Shown one piece after another: positions 57,789-64,000 of a stretch of 64,000 nt of DNA. This DNA comes from Sanderia malayensis (taxonomy: Eukaryota > Cnidaria > Scyphozoa > Semaeostomeae > Pelagiidae), in the NCBI GenBank assembly GCA_013076295.1, contig RQOL01000876.1, positions 3,906,001 to 3,970,000 of the forward strand. The letters are read 5' to 3'. How positions within the stretch are numbered: the stretch's first letter is position 1; every line of letters begins with the position of its first letter. The notes beneath the pieces were generated by a model. It was not told the origin of the DNA. It did no database searches and worked only from the letters and a program-made list of their open reading frames with translations. The translations under genes and the position numbers were made by a program.

Positions 57789-60700
57789 ATGGACGGAATA
57801 CCAGAGCTATCTGAAGCACTTCCAACGCAAAATAAAGCCATTCTTCATCCTGAAGTTCTCCTGTATCCGCAAAGGTAAGCTTTTACTTCAGGTCTGTGCT
57901 GCGTTGGTCCACGTTTTATGTCCTGCAACAAATTGTCGCGGTAACGCCCCCTTCCTATCAAACAATTTTCAATGATGTATACGGATTCTACGGATTTCAC
58001 CCAATATACGGAGTTATAAACAAACCTTTAGCATAAGATTTTGCAACAGTTATTTAAAAACTTTATTTAAATTTTTGTTGCTCTTTTTTCAGCTGTGCCT
58101 GTGCACGGGTTCCAGAGGTTAAAGAGATAGCAAAAGAGTTTTTGCTCAGAAAAGGATCCATACTATCAGATACGAAATTCACAGAATTTGACAATGATTT
58201 TCTAACCAAAAATGTTAAACATATCAATGTTGGTGATATTGACCTTATACCAGTAAACTCTTGCACTAATCAGGTAAACAGAACAAAATAAATTAAAAAC
58301 TACAGTGAACTTACTTGAAATTTCCAGGCCTGTATGTAGCAAGGGCAGTTCTTAGTAAATCTGAGATTTTTCAAAAATAAATTAGATTTGTTATTTGTCT
58401 CCCCCTGCCCCAATAATTTCTGCACTATGGCCATTTATTTACACATTCCTCTAAATTTGCCTCAAATAATTATTTGCTTACTGTCTTTCCTTGCAGGTGA
58501 TAGATTTCCATGCATGTGAATTAAATATTCATGTTTTTCAACTGCATGAAGATGGACCGGGAATGGAAGACATTGAGGAAGAGGATATCTCAGCAGCAAG
58601 TCATTGGGTATTGCCTTCAGGTAACATAGTGCATTATGGGTTTATGTAGCTGCAGTGCAAAACAAGCGTTTGGGGCAGCATGCTATACTTATACAGAAAT
58701 TTTACCTAAGTAAGTAAGTGTTAAGTGCATGAATCTTGGATTTTGTTTGCAGATGAATTGCATGGGGTGTGGGACAGTTTAGTTTTTGATTCAGATGTGA
58801 AATTTCAGGTTAGTTGCATTTCTTTCTTCATATTCTTTATAATTAAACAACCTGCAATTTTTGAATAAAGTAGATAGTAAATTGATTATAGAACTGTTTT
58901 CTATGTTTATGTGAAAAATTGCGTTCCTTTTCCTTGGAGATTTGTTTTTGACACCAACCCCATTAGAACTGGATGGTTGGTGGTCTGCAGCCCCCCAATA
59001 ATTTACCAATATTTGTATCTTCTAGCTTCCATTTATAATTTTTTAAATAGACATCAATGTATCATTATTTGTTTAACAATTAAACAGTGTAAATTTTACA
59101 GCTGGGGCATTTTCTGATGATGAAAAGAACCTGGTTTTGAAAATTTCCTGCAGACTCCCCTATTTTCTCACAAGCCCCCCAATATCAAAATCGTTTCGAC
59201 AGCCTTGATCACTGAAGCATTTGTTTTATCTTTCAGCTTTTAAACTATGCTTATACAACCCTGTTGTTCTCTGACAAGTAAGCACCTTATTCCTTCTTTT
59301 CTATTAAAATGAGGCAACGTTTTACTGATGATTATTTGCTTTTGTTATTACTTACTAGAATAACATAAAATGCTAATCTAACGCTATATCATTTCATGTC
59401 CTTCAGAGAAATTGATAGCAATATTATATCATGGAACAGGGTGATTCTTCTACATGGTCAGTATTTTGTAGGTTTCGCTATTGCGTTGTGGTTATCTATC
59501 GTCGACCAGACGTGATCAGCATATGAATTGAAAGTCCTTTCTCCTCCGCAGGTCCACCAGGAACAGGGAAAACCTCTCTTTGCAAGGCCCTGGCACAGAA
59601 GCTCACTATCCGACTTTCAGATAGGTCAGATAATCTTCATTTCCTTTTTCGTTACTCGACGCTATGTTTTCAAGGAAGTTATATACATTGATGCAATATT
59701 CTCTTGACACGCTCATCAGCATTTGAAGATGTGTAAGCCTTTTTCACATTCTTACAATTTTCCTCGTAGATTTACACATGGGCAATTATTGGAAATCAAC
59801 AGTCATAGTCTCTTTTCAAAATGGTTTTCTGAGGTGAGAACGATCATTTCAATTACAAGGAACTGCACCTGAACCCTCGTTTTCATTCGCATATTAAGAG
59901 CTAAACTGTGCGATTCAAGACGCATACATCGAGAATTATACACGAGTAACTGGAGTCTAGTCTTTTCTTGCACTGGCGACAGGTTCTTTACTGACCCTTT
60001 ACTTTCTAACCATAATGGATAGAAGTACAATCCAACAATCTCCACCTTGCAAAACAGCTTCTACGCATAACCTTGTTCACGCATTCAATCTCAACACTTT
60101 TCCATTCTCTTTTAGAGTGGAAAGCTCGTAATGAAAATGTTTGCAAGAATTCAAGAGTTGATCGACGACAGAGATGCATTAATTTTTGTCCTAATTGACG
60201 AGGTATCTTACATTACACCTCTCAGTATTCGCAGCTTTTATGGCTGCTTAGTGCGTGGCCTTTATGGGTCCATGTCCTGCTGCAAACTTTTGTTTTAAGC
60301 ACCCGACTTTTTTGCATAATTCGAACCTTTTGTAATTCGAATTCTATCTAATTGGAACGATATTCTCTGTCCCTTCAAGGATCACTAATGAACCAATCCC
60401 TATCAAGCAAACCTCTATAATTCGAACTTTTTGTAATTCGAACATTTTCACGCTTCCCCAGGGTGTTCGAATTAGACAGAGTTGACTGTATACGGATTCT
60501 TTCAAAATATTACAGTTACAAATAAATCTCTAGTATATTTTAAGTCATGTTAAGTCACAATCAAAGGTCTATGGACATACGCTAAAGTTTTGTAGCTGTT
60601 TAGTGGTACACTTCTCAAAGTGTACCACTAAACAGCTGGTACATTTAGCTGTTTGATTACTAGCGAATGCGTTATTTTTCAGCTAATGTTGACTGTTTGA

Positions 60701-62706
60701 CCTTGCAGATAGAAAGTCTTACGGCGGCTAGGGCATCTGCCATGAAAGGCTCCGAGCCATCAGATGCGATTAGAGTTGTTAATGCCCTTCTTACCCAGTT
60801 AGATCAAATTAAAAGGTAATTTCGACTGTTACTCCACTCTAAAAGCCCGTGTCGCACGAGTCTCTCATATTATTCTTTCAATTCAGGTTGGCTTTCGAAT
60901 ATAGTTACCGTAAGTAGTCTCTTTAACCCCGCCCTTCAAAGTGAATGGAAACAATAAGGGGCTTGATAGAGAATTTACGGTAATTTATTTTCATACGACT
61001 CCAATACATTCAATAAAATTCGTTTTATTGTTGACAGGAACCCAAATGTTATTATCCTGACGACTTCAAACATCACTGGAGCTATTGATTTGGCATTTGT
61101 AGACAGGTAAGCCAAGCTCGATGCCCACCCCTGCTTTAATTTCACACTTAAGTGAAACTCCTTTATCTAATCATGTATTCCAGGAGGTACTGTCATGCAT
61201 TAGAGAGCTCAACTATGTACATATCCTTTACAATGGTACGATACCATGCCATCGTATCTCTTCATGCAACTTCTAATTTTCCACAGGGCTGACATAAAGC
61301 AGTACATAGGGCCACCATCTGTGAATGCCATCTATAAAATATTCCACTCGTGCATTAAAGAGCTGATAGAGGTACAGTTCATTATATATTCTGGCAATTG
61401 TCTGCCATTGCAACATATACGATTGTGTCGAACACATGTCCCAATGCTCAGTTTCTATTCATTGTTAAGTTTATCTTTCGAATTTATATCTTTGATTTCA
61501 GAAAAAGATTGTCTGCCCTGCTGAACAATTATTTAGTGTGAGGTAAGTTGTTGTCTGCGGTATGTTGTATCTTGCATCTTGCTATCTTGTATGGCGTATG
61601 GTGGTTATTGTTATATGTATGTTGGATGTTGCTATCTTGTATAGTGTATGGTGGATGTTGTTATCTGTATGTTGTATGTTGGATGCTGTTATCTTGTATG
61701 TCGTACGGTGGATGCTGTTATCTGTATGTTGTATGTTGCTATTGTATGGTGTATGGTTTACCAATCTTTTCACATTGCAATTGCTCAACAAATGCTTGTC
61801 TTTCCTCAGGTCTTTAGAGTTGATGAGGTTAGTTTAATCTACTTGTTTTCTTTATTCGTTATAAATTGATTATTAACGAAGGATCTCACCTTCGGGTTTT
61901 CAAGTGAGTAAAGTAATCAACAACATGTGATTTTATAATTCTTACAGATTTGTAGATAATGCAGCAACACATTCAAGTCTGTATCTAAGAGAAATTTCAA
62001 AGTATGCCTTACAAATGTTTCTAATTAGTCCTTCAATGCTCTGAATTGTTCAATAACTCATTGTTATGCTTCAAAACTCAGCACTATATACACATGTAAC
62101 TATATTATTGCACAGGATTACCCTTTAACGGCGAATAACCGGAAAAGTTATTCTTCTCTGTATAAACATCAGTACCCCTCAGTACCTATGTTTACCATTT
62201 AATATACCCAAGTATGCTGCTACGTGTGTCCACTTATGCCACTGCTATATAGTATTGATGCAAGTTGTATAACCTCGTCGTTTTCTCTTTCCAGAAAATG
62301 TTACGGATTAAGTGGACGAGCGTTGAGAAAGCTGCCATTCCTGGCTCATGCTCTTTTCATACAGGTACTACCTTGGCTCATGTTTTTCTTTACTTTGCTC
62401 CTCGTTTGCTGCAATGCATGTCTTACCATGGTCGATCTCTCTTGATTCTCCTCTGTACTGCAATGGCTCTAAGATCAAATAACTAGACTTGACAACAGTA
62501 AGAACTTTTCAATGCCTTTATCCATGACCGCATAATTGTTTAATTGATGTTATTATTCTTGTCCTGGCTAGAGTTCAACTGTCTCGCTATCGCAATTTCT
62601 CGAGGCTTTGTCGTTTGCTGTTGAGAAACATATCAAGGACACAGACAGCATGCTTGATTCGCATTTGAGCAAAAATAGTAACAATATTCCCAATGGAAAG
62701 GTTTAG
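57789..62706 (+). CDS. TRIP13: Pachytene checkpoint AAA+ ATPase TRIP13 (PCH2)
   Basis: Seventeen phase-consistent exons: 57789-57874, 58093-58273, 58497-58620, 58753-58808, 59237-59277, 59407-59456, 59552-59624, 59770-59833, 60116-60202, 60709-60815, 61038-61106, 61287-61371, 61502-61542, 61810-61827 (18 nt), 61948-62001, 62295-62364, 62572-62706; 446 residues (human 432). The N-terminal substrate-binding part includes [16 protein letters not shown]. The AAA+ core has Walker [19 protein letters not shown], Walker [32 protein letters not shown], sensor 1 [20 protein letters not shown] and the arginine-finger region. The C-terminus has [24 protein letters not shown]13 hexamers, with p31comet, unfold the HORMA proteins MAD2 and HORMAD in checkpoint silencing and meiosis. 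The 18-nt microexon encodes the SLELM linker and is needed for frame. Confidence 0.97.
60300..60491. mobile_element. Pogo/Tigger-like MITE in TRIP13 intron 9
   Basis: Right end, inverted, reads TACAGTCAACTCTGTCTAAT then TCGAAC; several TAATTCGAAC motifs occur in both orientations inside. The left terminus near 60305 is diverged. No coding capacity. Confidence 0.6.
60594..60637. repeat. Hairpin, 20-bp perfect arms, 4-nt loop
   Basis: AGCTGTTTAGTGGTACACTT, CTCA, then the exact inverse, in TRIP13 intron 9. Confidence 0.95.
60906..60982. mobile_element. Short relative of the TACCGTAAATTCTCT MITE
   Basis: Starts TACCGTAAGTAGTCTCTTTA and ends AGAGAATTTACGGTA with CCCC/GGGG next to each end, only 77 bp long, in TRIP13 intron 10. 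Internally deleted copy of the element at 42585-43022. Confidence 0.85.
61543..61809. repeat. TRIP13 intron 13 with TGTTATCTGTATGTTG minisatellite
   Basis: From about 61560 to 61765 the intron is made of imperfect copies of GGTGGATG(C/T)TGTTATCTGTATGTTG-like units. It creates three overlapping spurious open frames and directly precedes the 18-nt microexon. Confidence 0.8.
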
Positions 62707-62913
62707 GTAGATGAACCAATGAGAAATGTTATGAAAAATATATATTTTTAGTTTCACTCCACAATCATTTTATTTAAGAAAATATTGATAAAAACATAAT
62801 CTGTTTCATTAATAGAAATTTAGAATAAAATCAATCATCCAACATTGCTTATCAGTTTCAAATCAATTCGTAATCAGAAATTAGGGTATCATCTGTACCA
62901 TTGTTTAAAGATT

Positions 62914-64000
62914 TCATGCGTTGATAAACATTGCAAAAGCGACCAGCATTGTTGAAACTAGTACCGAGACCCTTGCCTCCAACAAAACACCCGAGGAGAT
63001 ACCCGGACATTTTGTAACCTGGAAGTCAAGTCTCGAAGCACTGCCTTGTTGGACTTGAACTGGGAACTCAACACTGCACGCAGATACCGTGTAGTTTCCG
63101 GGCATTAGCAGTTTCCAATACTCCCCTTTTGTCGTTGTTGTTACAGTCTTGTTATTACCCTTGATAGATACGACCGCTTTATGTACCGGTGCACCATTTG
63201 CATACCGGACCAGACCTTTGACACCCGAGTGAACTTGTTGCATGTAGGCTATCAGAGCCCGTTTGTTAGCTTGCCAGAAGCCAAACAGGGTACTCTGCAG
63301 TGGATATTTACAGCAACTTAGTTCAAGTGTGATCTCCATGCAATTCGTATAGCGGTAATTGTAATCTTGCATTCCTCCAGCCAAGCTGTACCATTTTGCG
63401 CCGTTTGTTATACCACCCGGGAAGCTATCATTACACGCATTGCCCAAGTGCATCGTTGAATGTGCATTGGCATACACTGAAGAAATGTGCCTGTAATTGT
63501 AAAAATACAAAAGTATTTGTATCTGTATAATACTTAGCTATCATACACTGACAGGTATATACGTCAAGGGTATTGTTTACTGTGGATGTCTGACTTCCAC
63601 TGAAGCGAAGCAAGCTTTTTCGACCTTCAGCACGAGCATGCGCATGCACAAGTGATACAAAGAAACGTTCATAGTATACACATACCTAAAAAATGCATCG
63701 TCAGGGCTTCTGGCATAAAATCCAGTGGTTCCCTTCCCACCTTTATAGTTATCATAAGGATAGTTAGCAACCAGAGCACCACCGTGTAAATTTGCTGATA
63801 AAACAAAGGGGATTTTGTCAAGCCAATCCATGATTGCTTTTGCCTCCGGTTGCAAGGCTGCCGTACGGTCGTAAAACTTATCCGGAAAGTTTCGATTCAG
63901 GTCGACACGATTGGCGTTCGAACGTCCTTTGGTTCCAACGCAAATTCCCTCGGTTGCCGACTCAAATCCATCGGGATTCATAGTGATGAGGATGTGGATT
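62914..64000 (-). CDS. M14 metallocarboxypeptidase (CPD/CPM/CPE subfamily), 3' half
   Basis: Two exons: 64000-63688 (continues beyond the window) and 63490-62914 (stop), phase-consistent (FFR then HISSVYANAH). The first starts inside the catalytic domain (ILITMNPDGFE) and has NRVDLNRNFPD (substrate-binding Asn/Arg) and SANLHGGALVANYPYD. The second has HSTMHLGNAC (third zinc histidine), GGMQDYNYRYTNCMEITLEL (catalytic Glu in ITLELSC) and then a transthyretin-like domain (VHSGVKGLVRYANGAPVHKA). It ends with a short hydrophobic tail (VSVLVSTMLVAFAMFINA) without a cytoplasmic segment, suggesting a GPI signal as in carboxypeptidase M rather than secretory CPE. It removes C-terminal Arg/Lys from peptides at the cell surface (family knowledge). 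The first zinc site (HxxE) lies outside the window. Confidence 0.93.

Noticed and set aside
61562..61869. Cys/Tyr-rich open frames near the TRIP13 3' end
   Set aside because: Product of an intronic minisatellite open in several frames at once.
24889..62706. Functional cluster of centrosome/cell-division genes (CEP290-like, CEP76, TRIP13, TERF)
   Set aside because: They are interspersed with EDEM2, IMPA, syntrophin and LITAF genes on both strands; chance proximity is the simpler view.

Overview
This window is nuclear DNA from an animal. Genes are split by many GT-AG introns (mostly 80-700 bp), intergenic DNA is AT-rich, and the set of genes is metazoan: syntrophin, a rhodopsin-family GPCR, a CUB/sushi/LDLa/C-type-lectin mosaic protein, LITAF-domain proteins, a TRFH+Myb telomere protein, CEP76 and TRIP13. 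The many small DNA-transposon remnants and compact genes make a non-bilaterian invertebrate, most likely a cnidarian, my best guess. That is inference, not something the sequence proves.

Layout, left to right. 274-5990 (-): secreted mosaic lectin/LDLa/CUB/sushi gene, running off the left edge. 8125-10608 (-): complete three-exon gene for an unrecognised 485-residue coiled-coil protein. 11715-13822: a 184-bp satellite with higher-order structure, followed by a tRNA-like Pol III unit (14057-14130). 14672-15437 (+): SmD1 (SNRPD1), convergent with an MRNIP-like gene (15711-16669, -). 17060-17660: repeats carrying RFX-type X-box motifs. 17667-21308 (-): a frameshifted transposon-like coding relic. 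22620-24407 (+): RNF138-like RING E3. 24889-32555 (-): nine-exon gene for a small coiled-coil protein whose end resembles the CEP290 C-terminus, with an intronless GPCR (28637-29722, +) nested in one intron. 32655-36088 (+): EDEM2. 36480-38287 (-): inositol monophosphatase. 38905-39964 (+): membrane-anchored ML-domain protein. 40344-42439 (+): TERF-like telomere-binding factor. 43454-46409 (+): syntrophin. 47854-48299 (-) and 49094-51399 (+): head-to-head LITAF-like genes. 51589-54889 (-): CEP76. 55215-56350: LINE 3' fragment. 56466-57514 (+): class II aldolase-like. 57789-62706 (+): TRIP13. 62914-64000 (-): 3' half of an M14 carboxypeptidase.

Exon models were built by hand. Each junction was accepted only if splice sites, reading phase and family homology agreed, so most multi-exon models are phase-consistent from start codon to stop. 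These are ordinary housekeeping, secretory and centrosomal genes with no evident shared pathway or operon. What is unusual: the stand-alone CEP290-tail gene with its nested GPCR, the satellite with a recent 3-mer duplication, several MITE families with clear inverted repeats and target-site duplications, a scatter of unrelated perfect hairpins, X-box-bearing repeats, and two GC-AG introns. I did not find a convincing new multi-gene system.
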